Source: Anaerolineales bacterium (lineage in GTDB: Bacteria > Chloroflexota > Anaerolineae > Anaerolineales > Villigracilaceae). From it: a stretch of 64,000 bases of DNA. Positions 8,206 through 19,644 of this stretch are shown here, piece after piece (position 1 is the stretch's first letter; each line of letters starts with the position of its first letter). The notes beneath the pieces were generated by a model. That model saw only the letters and a program-made list of their open reading frames with translations. It had not been told where the DNA came from and did not search any database. The translations under genes and the position numbers were made by a program. Location of the stretch: contig JADGEO010000010.1 of assembly GCA_016744335.1 (NCBI GenBank), forward strand, positions 1 to 64,000, given 5' to 3'.

Positions 8206-9429
8206 TCAATCATTTTGTCTACTCAAAATCAAATCACACAATTCCCGTACAGCACCATGACCGCCTTTTTTGCTTAGCACAAAGTCGGCTTGGGCTAAAA
8301 CTTCTGGCATAGCATCGGATACGGCGACTCCCCAGCCCACAAGTGGGAAAGCGGGAAGATCGTTCAAATCGTTGCCAACGAAGATAGTCTGAGACGGATC
8401 AAGCTTGCGTTTGGCTTGCTCTCGTTTAAGAATCCCTTCCTTGTCGTCAACGCCTTGCACATAAGGAACATCCATCTTTTTACAGCGTGCCGCTACAACG
8501 GGATTTCTCTCTTTCGAAATGACAATCACTTCAATGCCCGCTTTCTTGAGCATCGCGATTCCAAAACCATCTCCACGACTGGCGACCACCGTTTCTTTAC
8601 CAGCTTCATCTGTCCAAACGCGGTTATCGGTGAGCACGCCGTCAAAGTCAAGAAAAAGTGCAGAAACAGGTTCAGGCATAAATCGGCGCGCGTTTCGGGG
8701 AGAGACGAAATCTAAGTCTCCGAATTTTACCAGCCATTCATAACGCGCCCAATCCGAGAGATTATCAATATCCACCGTATATTCTGGCGCAATGATGAGC
8801 GGGAAAATCTTCTCACCAGTCATAGACTTTTGCTCAAGAATTGCGCGGGGGCGGATTGCATCGATATGCCCCGTTTGCCAAAAAACAGGCGGCAAAATTT
8901 GACGAGGAGCGTTAAAAGGCTCGTCAATTCCATCCACGTTGAGCAGATTTTGCATGGCAGCATTTTCGCCATCGAGCAGTCGCCACATTTTATGCGGGTT
9001 TTGTCCCGCAGGCACAACGCCGCGCACCGAATCGGCTTCGGGGTTGTCGAGCAAAATGCGAATAGCATCATCCACGCAATCTACGGGGCGGATGGGCGAA
9101 GTAGGGCGAAGTTGGATGACCACATCGGGGTGATAATTCTCATTTTCTGCCAACCATTTGAGAGCGTGTTCAAACACGGGCAAGTCGGTGGTGTTATCTT
9201 CGGCGAATACGGATGGGCGAATAAAAGGCGTTTCTGCGCCAAATTCACGGGCAACTGCCGCTATTTCATCATCATCTGTGCTGACAATGACGCGCGTCAC
9301 GAGTTCAGATTTTAGCCCAGCCGAAATACTATACGCAATCAGCGGGTAGCCCGCAAAATTGCGGATATTTTTACGCGGGATGCCCTTAGAGCCGCCACGC
9401 GCGGGGATAATTGCTAGGATTTCAGTCAT
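8206..9429 (-). CDS. neuA: CMP-nonulosonate cytidylyltransferase fused to KdsC-like HAD phosphatase
   Basis: The first 230 or so residues are an acylneuraminate cytidylyltransferase: LAIIPARGGSKGIPRKNI binds CTP, followed by VSTDDDEIAAVA and VVIQLRPTSPIRP. The remainder, from about residue 245, is a HAD-type phosphatase of the KdsC family: LFLDFDGVLTDNRVW (nucleophile and acid Asp), IVISKERN and FVGNDLNDLPAF. The fusion would remove the 9-phosphate of a nonulosonic acid and activate the sugar with CMP for transfer. Similar two-domain CMP-sialate synthetases are known, including the animal enzyme. No strong ribosome binding site is visible because a palindrome lies directly upstream. Confidence 0.92.
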   Translation of the reverse strand: MTEILAIIPARGGSKGIPRKNIRNFAGYPLIAYSISAGLKSELVTRVIVSTDDDEIAAVAREFGAETPFIRPSVFAEDNTTDLPVFEHALKWLAENENYHPDVVIQLRPTSPIRPVDCVDDAIRILLDNPEADSVRGVVPAGQNPHKMWRLLDGENAAMQNLLNVDGIDEPFNAPRQILPPVFWQTGHIDAIRPRAILEQKSMTGEKIFPLIIAPEYTVDIDNLSDWARYEWLVKFGDLDFVSPRNARRFMPEPVSALFLDFDGVLTDNRVWTDEAGKETVVASRGDGFGIAMLKKAGIEVIVISKERNPVVAARCKKMDVPYVQGVDDKEGILKREQAKRKLDPSQTIFVGNDLNDLPAFPLVGWGVAVSDAMPEVLAQADFVLSKKGGHGAVRELCDLILSRQND

Positions 9430-9435
9430 AGGTTT

Positions 9436-9468
9436 TTGTAGGGGCGGGTCTGAGACCCGCCCCTACAA
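9436..9468. repeat. Palindromic TTGTAGGGGC repeat
   Basis: Perfect 15-base arms (TTGTAGGGGCGGGTC with GACCCGCCCCTACAA) around TGA, between the SDR gene and neuA. It could act as a terminator-like hairpin or as a REP-type dispersed element. Confidence 0.8.
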
Positions 9469-9476
9469 TTGTTTTT

Positions 9477-10301
9477 TTACCAAGCCGTCCAGCCACCATC
9501 AACGACCACGTTTGAGCCAGTCATATAGGAGGAGGCTTCGGAGGCTAAATAAAGGAGTGCGCCGTTCATTTCATCTAGTTTTGCCATACGTCCCATGATG
9601 GTTTTTGCGGAATAATTCTTCGTGAAAGTTTCATCATGGTCGTTATACACACCGCCAGGAGTGAGCGCATTCACGCGGATATCGGTTTCGGCATAATACG
9701 CCGCCAGATATTTTGTGAAGCCCATCACGCCTGCTTTTGTGGTCGTATAATAAACGGGTTTAAACGCAACACGTTTACCATCTTTGAGATAAATGCGTTG
9801 GTCAGGTCCGTTCAAGCCATAGGTTGAGCAGATGTTGATGATACTACCTTTTCCTGCTTCTACCATTGGTTTTACGCAAGCTTGCGTGACCAAAAACATG
9901 CCCGTTAAGTTTACGTTTAGGGCATCGTTCCATTGGTCGAGGGGATAATCTTCAAATGCGCCCGGGGCAATGCCTTTCTCTGCTGCGCTTGCGTCAAATT
10001 TGGGGTCAAGTGCGGCAGAATTGACGAGGATGTCGAGGCTGGAAAAGGTGTTTAGGGTCGTAGAAACCAGCTCAAGACAAGATTCTTGGCTGGTCACATC
10101 TAATCCAAAGCTGACTGCTGGAAACCCAGCTTGGGTCAAGGTCGTCGCGGTCTTTTCTGCATCATCCTTATTAATATCTGCTACAACGACATTTGCGCCT
10201 GCTTCGGCAAGGGTGCGCGAAAATTCCGCACCCAATAAACCTGAGCCACCTGTTACGATGGCTGTTTTTCCTGTTAAATCAAATTTTTCTTGAATGGTCA
10301 T
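9477..10301 (-). CDS. SDR-family NAD(P)-dependent oxidoreductase
   Basis: A 274-residue classical short-chain dehydrogenase/reductase: cofactor loop TGGSGLLG near residue 17, acidic VVVADINKDD suggesting NAD preference, NSAALDP (NNAG-like), IINICSTYGLNGP with the catalytic Ser, YYTTTK with catalytic Tyr and Lys, and VNALTPGGVYND. It is closest in style to gluconate 5-dehydrogenase-like SDRs found in sugar-acid clusters. Its start lies three bases after the stop of the upstream membrane GT gene, so the two are probably cotranslated. A role in making the precursor or modifying the nonulosonic acid is inferred from neighbours only. Confidence 0.9.
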   Translation of the reverse strand: MTIQEKFDLTGKTAIVTGGSGLLGAEFSRTLAEAGANVVVADINKDDAEKTATTLTQAGFPAVSFGLDVTSQESCLELVSTTLNTFSSLDILVNSAALDPKFDASAAEKGIAPGAFEDYPLDQWNDALNVNLTGMFLVTQACVKPMVEAGKGSIINICSTYGLNGPDQRIYLKDGKRVAFKPVYYTTTKAGVMGFTKYLAAYYAETDIRVNALTPGGVYNDHDETFTKNYSAKTIMGRMAKLDEMNGALLYLASEASSYMTGSNVVVDGGWTAW

Positions 10302-10303
10302 AA

Positions 10304-11764
10304 TTATTCCTTTAAGTTTTTAATATTATGGTACTTTCCTTGCAAAAAAAAGTAGAGGAAAGTACTCGAAAAGAAAATGGTAAGAAGTGCTGTTGAGTTT
10401 CTAGAAAGATATATTGGCTTTACTTGGTTGAATTCATAAGGGTAAAGCGTAGACCAATAGGCAAGGGAGAGCGTGATGATAAAGAGGGTATAAATCGCTT
10501 TTCTCTTGGTAGAGATGGGGCGAGGTAAATTATAAAGGAAGAGCATCATTGGAACAACAAGAATGGTAAGTTTATAATCGAAGCTCGCGGCGGGAATCAT
10601 CAATGCGCCGATGGTGGCTATCAAAAAAAGATAGGGGTTGAAGCCTTTTTGGTTTTTTTTATAAAGCTGAAAAATGATTGCAAAGATAACGCTAAGAAAT
10701 AGAAGAAGAAAAATATTTTCTATTATTCCTGCATATTTTGTGGCGATTATTTGTGCTTCTTCGCTGAGATAATAGCTAAATCCTGATATGGATAAATCCT
10801 CGTATCTGGAGCTTTGCATATTGGCTCTTTTGAAAATTTGCTCCATAAAATCATAAAAAAGTTGATAGCCTAGCACAAAAAGAAGGGAAAAATTTAAGGT
10901 AGCTAATGCTAAAAATCTCTTGAGATTATTTTTTATATCTCGCCAATCTCGCACGAGCATAACGATAAAAATAATTGGGTATAGTTTTAATTGCACCGCG
11001 ATTATAAAAAAAATATAGGCAAAATAACGGTATTTATGCTGATAATGAAAAATATAAATCGCTAAAAGTATAAAAAAGAAAGCAATCACATTAAATTGCC
11101 CGCGCTCTAATTCAAATTGAAAACTATAAGAAAAAAGCCCGACCACGCCCAAAAGCGCAAGAATACCATATTCTTTTTTACGCAAAAAAGCTAAGGGAAG
11201 CCAAAAAACAGAGACCGCATAACTCAGAATCGTAATTAGTGTCAAAACTTTATAATAAGCGGGGTAGCCCAAAATAATAAAGGGCGTAAAAAGAGCCAGC
11301 GCAAAAGGCGTATAAGGCACAACCCCATCGGCGTAGGGAGAAACGCCCTCGCTTAGCCAAGCGTTAATATGGCTTACCGTCATCTCTACATCAAACCCGA
11401 TATAGGGTGTCCACGCATTCGGAATATATTTTTGAAAATACCGAATATGGATTTCGGTAAGAAAAAGCGGGGAAATAAAAAAAAGTATATATAAAAACAA
11501 AAAACTAATCAAAAGCCAGAAAAACACAGGAAGGTCTAAGATTTTTTCTAGCACCTGCCCAATTTCTTTTTTAGATTTTTTATCTTCTTTTATTGTCTGC
11601 GCTCCCACACCAATAAGGACAAAGATAATGCCAATTTCTACGCTCAAAATTTGTGCAGCACCAAATATATTCTCATCTTGCCCTGCACCTAAAGAATCAG
11701 AAAATAAAGGGAAGAGGACAAAAAATATGCCAAGGGCTAGAAAAATGAGCGTGCTTTTCTTCAT
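10304..11764 (-). CDS. GT87-like (DUF2029) polytopic membrane glycosyltransferase
   Basis: This 486-residue protein has about eleven hydrophobic segments. The first large loop contains DVEMTVSHINAWLSEGVSPYAD followed by VVPYTPFALALFTPF, the pattern of GT-C enzymes of the DUF2029/GT87 type, which transfer mannose or related sugars from polyprenyl-phosphate carriers on the outer membrane face. Two hydrophobic helices precede that domain. It is translationally coupled to the SDR gene downstream. The intergenic 245 bp upstream holds only weak inverted repeats and no convincing gene. Confidence 0.7.
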   Translation of the reverse strand: MKKSTLIFLALGIFFVLFPLFSDSLGAGQDENIFGAAQILSVEIGIIFVLIGVGAQTIKEDKKSKKEIGQVLEKILDLPVFFWLLISFLFLYILFFISPLFLTEIHIRYFQKYIPNAWTPYIGFDVEMTVSHINAWLSEGVSPYADGVVPYTPFALALFTPFIILGYPAYYKVLTLITILSYAVSVFWLPLAFLRKKEYGILALLGVVGLFSYSFQFELERGQFNVIAFFFILLAIYIFHYQHKYRYFAYIFFIIAVQLKLYPIIFIVMLVRDWRDIKNNLKRFLALATLNFSLLFVLGYQLFYDFMEQIFKRANMQSSRYEDLSISGFSYYLSEEAQIIATKYAGIIENIFLLLFLSVIFAIIFQLYKKNQKGFNPYLFLIATIGALMIPAASFDYKLTILVVPMMLFLYNLPRPISTKRKAIYTLFIITLSLAYWSTLYPYEFNQVKPIYLSRNSTALLTIFFSSTFLYFFLQGKYHNIKNLKE

Positions 11765-12010
11765 TTAAAAACCTATTTGATGGGATGAGGGGCACCGCGT
11801 CGCCGCGTACTTCGACAGGCTAAGCATACGTGTTTTGGGCTTGCGTGCTATGCCCCGAACATTCTTGGGGAGAGAAACTTTGGCGCGCACGATGATTGAA
11901 ATCATCGTCTGAAAAACAAAGTGTGATAAATCGCACTAAAAAATCGCGCGAGAACTTGTTTCAACGCATGGCAATAATATCGACAGGATTGATTTACACT
12001 GAACAAATCT

Positions 12011-13699
12011 CTACTCAACCTTGCGATACAAATTACCCAATCCCGATTTTTGGATTGGCTCTAACCCCTGTGTTATTTCAGTTAGCCATATTTGATATTT
12101 AGGTGCTTCTCTATCAGGTGGATAAAAAATGGCTAAAACGCCCTTCCCCGAACGAATAGTATCGGATTGCTCAGATCCCCAAATAGCGTAAACGGGGCGA
12201 TTGGTCCAAAAATAGACTGCGGGAGGTTGATTGGTATAGACTTCAACATCGTCTGGCAAATCACGAATTGCCTCCATCACTGTAGATTCACTCCAACGCC
12301 ACGAGGCAAATCCTAGTGCAGATTCTTGCAATTCTACTACTGTACGATTTTTGGCAATAAAAGAAGTTGTTAGCAAAAAGAGGGCGAGGCTTATAGCCAA
12401 AAGACGTGGAAGTATTTTACCCGCTTCGTAAAGTTTGTGAATAAAATAAACCAGCATTATCAGAATAGCAACATAAATGGGAGAGAGTATACGGTCGTTG
12501 AGCGGCGTGGCGGCATCGAAATAGGAAAGTGAAACCAGCAAAGAACCAAGATAACCAAATATATATAAAACCGTAGTGAAGGAGATAATTTCTGGACGTG
12601 CATTTTTTTCTGGTTTTAGAAAGTATTTTATGCCACGCGGAAGCACCCAAATAAGGAGGCTAATTAGAAAGATAAGAAGGAAAATTGCTAAAATGGAGTA
12701 TTCTGGGGTTTCAAAATAAGGGAGGATAAATTGGAACAAACTTCTTAATCCACGCCCTGCATTTGCAAGAGTAACGGGATGCCAGACAATCATGCGGTTT
12801 GTTGCTGTGCCGCCAACTATTTTGTTGCGCAACATCCATGCTAAAGTGAAGGGAAGAACGCCTGCTAGAAAATAAGCAAGAGAGATGAAGCGTTTTTTCC
12901 ATGTTGGAAATAAGATAAAGATGGCAACGATAAAAGTGGCTATTAATGAGAGTGCGGCATAGCGGGTGAGGTAGGAGATTCCAGTGATAATACCCGTAAT
13001 GATGAGCCATTTCCCCCCTTTAACTCCCCCCGAGGGGGGGAGTACTTTCTCCTTCCCCCTTCGGGGAAAGGTTGGGCGTTGTCCTGAGTTTGTCGAAGGG
13101 ATGGGGGAAAAAACTCTATAAAAAGCTAAAAATGCCAACAAGCTAATAAAAAGATAAAGCGGTTCACTCAAGGCTTGGGCATGAAGGCGGAGAAGTGAGC
13201 TGTTTAATAAGAAAAGTGTGGCTAAAAGAAGACCTGCAAGGTAAGGTTCAAACCCGAAAGGTTTTATTGATACGTTTTTTATATCTAATGGTTTTGATGA
13301 AGTCTTTTCTGGTTTTGTTGAGGCGCGTTTGAAACCTTTCGGGTTTTGTTGAGAAGATTTTGTCATCTTATAGCCGAGCAAGCCCAAAACTCCTGCGTTT
13401 ACACCAAAGATTAGGACATTTAGGACGCGCGCGCTTCTGTAAGGATCAATTTTCAGAATAGAGCTAATGATTGCTAGGCTAAATGAATAAAAGGGGGGCC
13501 AATGCGTGATTGGCTCTAATCCCGTTGCAAGCCAGATGCGCGTGAAACCTTGCCCTGCCAACAAAGCACGAGATGCCGCAATATAGGAGATGGCATCGTC
13601 TGTGAGACCGAGACCATGCGGCGTGCTAATTTCCAGCAACCAAGCTCCAGTTGCAGTGAGCAAGATCAATACAAGGGCGTACGCGGTTTTTCTATCCAT
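12011..13699 (-). CDS. GT39-like membrane glycosyltransferase (ArnT/PMT superfamily)
   Basis: About 562 residues with a signal-anchor helix followed by GLGLTDDAISYIAASRALLA, the acidic first loop typical of GT-C enzymes, then WLATGLEPITHWPPFYSFSL and around eleven membrane segments. The C-terminal soluble part (VEVYTNQPPAVYFWTNRPVYAIW) would lie outside the membrane. It probably moves a sugar from a lipid carrier. The start at MDRKTAY was preferred to the track's GTG eight codons upstream, because that GTG lies inside a palindromic repeat. A Lys/Pro/Ser-rich stretch around residue 125 is a cytoplasmic loop of low complexity. Confidence 0.75.
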   Translation of the reverse strand: MDRKTAYALVLILLTATGAWLLEISTPHGLGLTDDAISYIAASRALLAGQGFTRIWLATGLEPITHWPPFYSFSLAIISSILKIDPYRSARVLNVLIFGVNAGVLGLLGYKMTKSSQQNPKGFKRASTKPEKTSSKPLDIKNVSIKPFGFEPYLAGLLLATLFLLNSSLLRLHAQALSEPLYLFISLLAFLAFYRVFSPIPSTNSGQRPTFPRRGKEKVLPPSGGVKGGKWLIITGIITGISYLTRYAALSLIATFIVAIFILFPTWKKRFISLAYFLAGVLPFTLAWMLRNKIVGGTATNRMIVWHPVTLANAGRGLRSLFQFILPYFETPEYSILAIFLLIFLISLLIWVLPRGIKYFLKPEKNARPEIISFTTVLYIFGYLGSLLVSLSYFDAATPLNDRILSPIYVAILIMLVYFIHKLYEAGKILPRLLAISLALFLLTTSFIAKNRTVVELQESALGFASWRWSESTVMEAIRDLPDDVEVYTNQPPAVYFWTNRPVYAIWGSEQSDTIRSGKGVLAIFYPPDREAPKYQIWLTEITQGLEPIQKSGLGNLYRKVE

Positions 13700-13707
13700 A
13701 AAAAGAA

Positions 13708-13771
13708 AACCGCTAATCTTCACAAATCATCACTAATTTTATTTTTGCGAAGATTTGCGAGATTAGCGGTT
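13708..13771. repeat. Palindromic AACCGCTAATC repeat element
   Basis: A 64-bp element with arms AACCGCTAATC and GATTAGCGGTT plus an internal pair CTTC/GAAG, directly upstream of the GT39-like start. A near-copy lies at 28439-28501, so this is a dispersed family. Confidence 0.85.
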
Positions 13772-13792
13772 AAATCGTTTCTGCTGGGGGGG

Positions 13793-15562
<1,770 letters not shown>

Positions 15563-15573
15563 TTATACACGCT

Positions 15574-17598
15574 TTACTCTTCTATACAATAGCTATCTTC
15601 TGCCAAAGTGCGCATTTCAGGGGTGATTTCCATCCCTCTCAGCGAATCACAGGCTTGTTCAAGAATATAAGGCTCATTTTTTAAGAATAATGCGATTTCT
15701 TGGACTCGCTCCGCATCCCCCAGCATCGCGGCGGCTTGAACAAAGGGGAGCCATTCAACAGCATCCTGCGGGACAAACGCGTTTTGGCTTGCTTGCCGAT
15801 CAAAAAGCGCGACCGCGTTCCAGTCGCCGATTTGGCGCGCCAAAGTCGCTTTCTGGTAGATATAACACCAATTGTGAGCGGGTTCAAGTCCAAAAACGAT
15901 TTCGGGCGGTGTGTGAAAATTTGCATCTGGCAAAATATGTTCCACTTCTGAGAATGCACCAACTTGCTTAATCCGCTCAATTTCCCATTTAGAGTATTCT
16001 GGCTGAAAGCCATCAATAATCTGAACACATGAACCCGAAGTTGGCTGTGTCAAAATCAAGATATTTCTATAGTTGGCATAAGTCTCAATTCCCCTACGAT
16101 AACCAAACTCTTGTCGTTCCTTTGCAATGATCTTTTCTACAGATTCATCATTAAGCACTACAGCATAAACACCCGGTTGAACAACCCTTTCATTAGTTCC
16201 ATTGGGGTAATAGATCTGGTTGGCAGGTCCCCATATAAAATAATCTTCTTCTGTCGCCACACGCGGATAATTCACGACCAACGTTGTTCTCTCCCCAAGG
16301 TGTGGAATTCGCCAACTCACCTGCCACCAAAATTCATTCATTGATTCAGTTTCAGTAACAAATTTTTTGGTGTTCGCTTTATGCGTTAAGATAGCGATTG
16401 TAATTAACATCGAAAAAAGAATAAGCCGAATATATTTTTCTCTAAATGTATAAAGCAACGCGACCAAAACCATCACCGCGCCTAAAGAACCTGGCAAGGT
16501 ATACCGTGAATATGTCGGAAAACTAACTTGTCGGTTAACTAAAATAATGGGGAGTTGGCAAATAACCATGCTAAAAAACCCGATCCAAAGAGCTTCTATC
16601 TGCCAAGATGTACCCTCTTTAGATGGCTTTTTTTTCTGTTTTAAAAAATAATAAAGCTGATAAATAATTGCTGTAACAACTAAGAAGATGAGAAACATCT
16701 TTGTGCCGCTTAATAATTTGAAGTCTCTTTGGTAAAGTTGTGAGAAAGGCGTTATCCACGCACCAAAAAGAACAGCAACGCTATCTTCATAAAGGTGCGA
16801 TATCCAGACAAGCGATTGAGCAAAGGGATCAGAGAGAAAGCCTGTAAGCTGTTTTCCCATATCCGTTGCGCCACGTTCACTCTCAAAGATGAAGAAACGC
16901 CAGATAATAAAAGGTACAGATATAAGTAAAAAAGCTGCACCCCGCCGAATAGCAGTCATCATTTTTGATGAAAAACTTCCCTTTTCTCGTAAGGAAAGTG
17001 CAAGAATAAGCAGTAATCTTAATGCTTCTATACCCAAATAGTATTCCATCAATCCCAAATAGAACCACCCTAAAAATATGGATAGCGCAAAAAAGATAAT
17101 CCGTGCAGATTTTTTCTCAGTAAGAATTGCCTTAAGCGTCAATGCAATCGAGAATGTCGCAGAAGCCAAACTTACAAGATGAGCCTGATAATCAATGCCA
17201 TTGGGTTGCGAGAGAAAGCCGGGGTAAATTAGAAAAAGAATTGCCATCAGCAATGTTGCGCTGCGCTCTTTTGGCCAGAAAAGGCGCAGTGCCCAGAGAA
17301 ATCCAATGCCGCTTAGAAGACGGAAAAAATATGTGCTTAGGTTGTAATAAAGAGGATTACTACCAAATGCCCAATAAGAAGGAATCATGACAAGCGCACG
17401 CAATGGACGGTCTCCGCTAAAAATATCAAAAAAAACCGATGTTCCTCTCACCTGCCCCGCGTACATTAAATACCAATCGTCGTGGCTATAACCAAGTTCA
17501 TAAATTAAAGGCAAGTATGCCATGGCAGAAAATATCCCCAAAACGAAAATTGAGGCAAATGGTTCAGAGCTAAAAAGGGCTTTAAGTTTTCTAATCAT
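15574..17598 (-). CDS. Polytopic membrane protein, GT-C-like, paralog A
   Basis: This 674-residue protein has about eleven membrane helices after a short cytosolic N-terminus, then a soluble C-terminal domain of roughly 230 residues. The first extracytoplasmic loop has LGYSHDDWYLMYAGQVRG, whose Asp pair resembles the catalytic DD of GT-C glycosyltransferases, and FLSQPNGIDYQAH follows. The C-terminal part is rich in aromatic residues (CVQIIDGFQPEYSKWE, EPAHNWCYIYQKATLARQ) and ends in helical repeats. It is a tandem paralog of the next gene upstream, with conserved motifs along the whole length. Function beyond GT-C similarity is not recognised. Confidence 0.7.
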   Translation of the reverse strand: MIRKLKALFSSEPFASIFVLGIFSAMAYLPLIYELGYSHDDWYLMYAGQVRGTSVFFDIFSGDRPLRALVMIPSYWAFGSNPLYYNLSTYFFRLLSGIGFLWALRLFWPKERSATLLMAILFLIYPGFLSQPNGIDYQAHLVSLASATFSIALTLKAILTEKKSARIIFFALSIFLGWFYLGLMEYYLGIEALRLLLILALSLREKGSFSSKMMTAIRRGAAFLLISVPFIIWRFFIFESERGATDMGKQLTGFLSDPFAQSLVWISHLYEDSVAVLFGAWITPFSQLYQRDFKLLSGTKMFLIFLVVTAIIYQLYYFLKQKKKPSKEGTSWQIEALWIGFFSMVICQLPIILVNRQVSFPTYSRYTLPGSLGAVMVLVALLYTFREKYIRLILFSMLITIAILTHKANTKKFVTETESMNEFWWQVSWRIPHLGERTTLVVNYPRVATEEDYFIWGPANQIYYPNGTNERVVQPGVYAVVLNDESVEKIIAKERQEFGYRRGIETYANYRNILILTQPTSGSCVQIIDGFQPEYSKWEIERIKQVGAFSEVEHILPDANFHTPPEIVFGLEPAHNWCYIYQKATLARQIGDWNAVALFDRQASQNAFVPQDAVEWLPFVQAAAMLGDAERVQEIALFLKNEPYILEQACDSLRGMEITPEMRTLAEDSYCIEE

Positions 17599-17622
17599 TT
17601 TCTAGTTTTTAAGTCTATTTTC

Positions 17623-19641
17623 TCATTCGTGCACACAATAAATACTTTCAGACAAAGCACGCATTTCAGGAGTGAGTTCCATTTCTAAAAGAATTTCACA
17701 GGCTTGCTGAATAACAAAATCTTCTTTTTTAATATAGGATTTGATTTCTTGGGCGCGTTCCCCATCCCCCAGCATAACAGCGGCTTGAATAAAGGGCATC
17801 CATTCGATGGGATCTTTCGGAGCGTCCCCCTGTGAGCTTGCTTGCTGATCGAGAGAGGCGACCAAGTTCCAGTCGCCAGTTTGACGCGCCAATGTCGCTT
17901 TCTGGTAGATATAACACCAATCGTGAGCAGGTTCAACACCAAAAACGATTTCGGGCGGCACGTGAGTTTCTGCATCCGTCAGAATATGTTCCACATCTGA
18001 ATAAGCACCAACTTGCATAATTCGATCATTTTCCCATTGCGAATACTCTGGTTGAGAGCCATCAATAATATGAACACATGAGTTTAATGTGGGCTGAGTC
18101 ACAATAAGGAGTTCTTGATAATCAGGAAAGATTACAGTTCCTCTTCGTCCACGCGAAGGTTGCGGTTGCTGTGCAAAGATATTCAACATAGTATCGTGCG
18201 TGAGTACCAGCGCATAAACGCCAGGGCGCACTCGGTTTTTGCTTATCCCTTCGGGATAATAAATTTGACTTGCTGGTCCCCAAACAAAATACTCTTCTTC
18301 TATTGCACTGACGGGATAATTTGCAATCAAAGTTGTTTCTTGGGCAATATGTGGAATGCGCCAACTAACTTGCCACCAAAAGTCTTGAAGACTATCTCTC
18401 TCTTGCGCAAAACTAACCGCGTTTGCATGATGTGTTAACGTAGCGATAAAAATTAGACTTGCTAGAACTGCCGTTCTTACCTTTTTGTTTGTAAAATAAT
18501 AAGCTATAGCTACGAGAATAAAGGCAACGCCAATCGAAGCTGCTAAGGTATAACGTGAATGGCTGGGAAAGATGACAGAGCGATTAACAAGTGTGATTGG
18601 AAGTAGCCCCGCTATCAATGTTAGAAAACCAAGCCATAGCGCTTCTTTTTGCCAACGATTATCTTCAATAAGGGCTTCATCTTCTTGTAGCCCACTTTTT
18701 CTTAAGAAGAAAAATACGCCTATTACAAGAGCAACAACAATAATGCCAAGAGAAAAACCAACTATGGTCTCTTTTATGCGCATCCCAAAAGCAAGTTGGG
18801 AGAGAGGAACTCCCCAAGCTAAGAATAAAGTTTTTATCGCATCATGTGCGAGGTTAATAATCCAAGTTACTCCCATAAGCAAAGGCGATTCGGCAAATCC
18901 GCTCAATTGTGCACCTATATTTGTTGCGCCACGTTCGCTATCAAAGAGAAAAAACCGCCAAAAAATAAAAGGTAGAGGCACAAGCAAAACGGGAAGGCTT
19001 TGTAAAAATCCCCACTTCACCTTTTTTAGAAAATTATCCTTTTTACGCAGAGCAAATGTAAATATGAGCAAAAATCTTAAGACTTCTATGCCAATAAAAT
19101 ACTCAACCAAGCCTAAATAAAGCCATGCCAAAAGTGCAGAGACAATTAGATAACCAGACCGTACAAAAACATTTGAGGCTAAAAGTGACTTTAAAGTTAA
19201 CGCAAGAGAAAAGGTTGCGGCGGCTAATGCGACCATTTGGGATTGATAATCGATACCATTTGGTTGAGAGAGAAAGCCAGGGTAGACGAGAAAGAGAAGA
19301 GCCATCCACAGTGTTGCTTGGCGTTGCTTTGCCCACAGGAGTTGTGTTGTCCACAAAAAACCTATGCCGCTAAGCAAGCGAAAAAAATAAGCACTTAAAT
19401 TATAAAAAAGCGCATTCTCGCCAAATAGCAAATAAGCCGGCTCTAGCACAAAGGCTCGTAAAGGGCGATCTTCGCTAAAAACTGTATGGAAAATCGAAGC
19501 TCCCTTCACCTTTGCCGCGTACATTAAATACCAATCATCGTGGGTATATCCAAAATTATTGATTAAAGGCAAATATACCAATGCCGAAATAATTGTTAAT
19601 AAGGCGATAAAACGAAAATTTTCGCTTTTTAAAACTTTCAC
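17623..19641 (-). CDS. Polytopic membrane protein, GT-C-like, paralog B
   Basis: This 672-residue tandem paralog of its downstream neighbour shares FGYTHDDWYLMYAAKVKG, FLSQPNGIDYQSQMVALA, FLFDSERGATNIGAQLSG and the C-terminal CVHIIDGSQPEYSQWE and EPAHDWCYIYQKATLARQ. It starts with a GTG placed three bases after the stop of the Gfo/Idh gene, using an AAAGGG site that overlaps that stop. The two copies probably arose by gene duplication within the island and may use different sugars or acceptors. As for paralog A, the glycosyltransferase role rests on topology and the HDD loop. Confidence 0.7.
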   Translation of the reverse strand: MKVLKSENFRFIALLTIISALVYLPLINNFGYTHDDWYLMYAAKVKGASIFHTVFSEDRPLRAFVLEPAYLLFGENALFYNLSAYFFRLLSGIGFLWTTQLLWAKQRQATLWMALLFLVYPGFLSQPNGIDYQSQMVALAAATFSLALTLKSLLASNVFVRSGYLIVSALLAWLYLGLVEYFIGIEVLRFLLIFTFALRKKDNFLKKVKWGFLQSLPVLLVPLPFIFWRFFLFDSERGATNIGAQLSGFAESPLLMGVTWIINLAHDAIKTLFLAWGVPLSQLAFGMRIKETIVGFSLGIIVVALVIGVFFFLRKSGLQEDEALIEDNRWQKEALWLGFLTLIAGLLPITLVNRSVIFPSHSRYTLAASIGVAFILVAIAYYFTNKKVRTAVLASLIFIATLTHHANAVSFAQERDSLQDFWWQVSWRIPHIAQETTLIANYPVSAIEEEYFVWGPASQIYYPEGISKNRVRPGVYALVLTHDTMLNIFAQQPQPSRGRRGTVIFPDYQELLIVTQPTLNSCVHIIDGSQPEYSQWENDRIMQVGAYSDVEHILTDAETHVPPEIVFGVEPAHDWCYIYQKATLARQTGDWNLVASLDQQASSQGDAPKDPIEWMPFIQAAVMLGDGERAQEIKSYIKKEDFVIQQACEILLEMELTPEMRALSESIYCVHE

Positions 19642-19644
19642 AAT

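Noticed and set aside
11896-12102. 68-residue plus-strand ORF
   Set aside because: Overlaps the 3' end of the GT39-like gene on the other strand and has no supporting signals.
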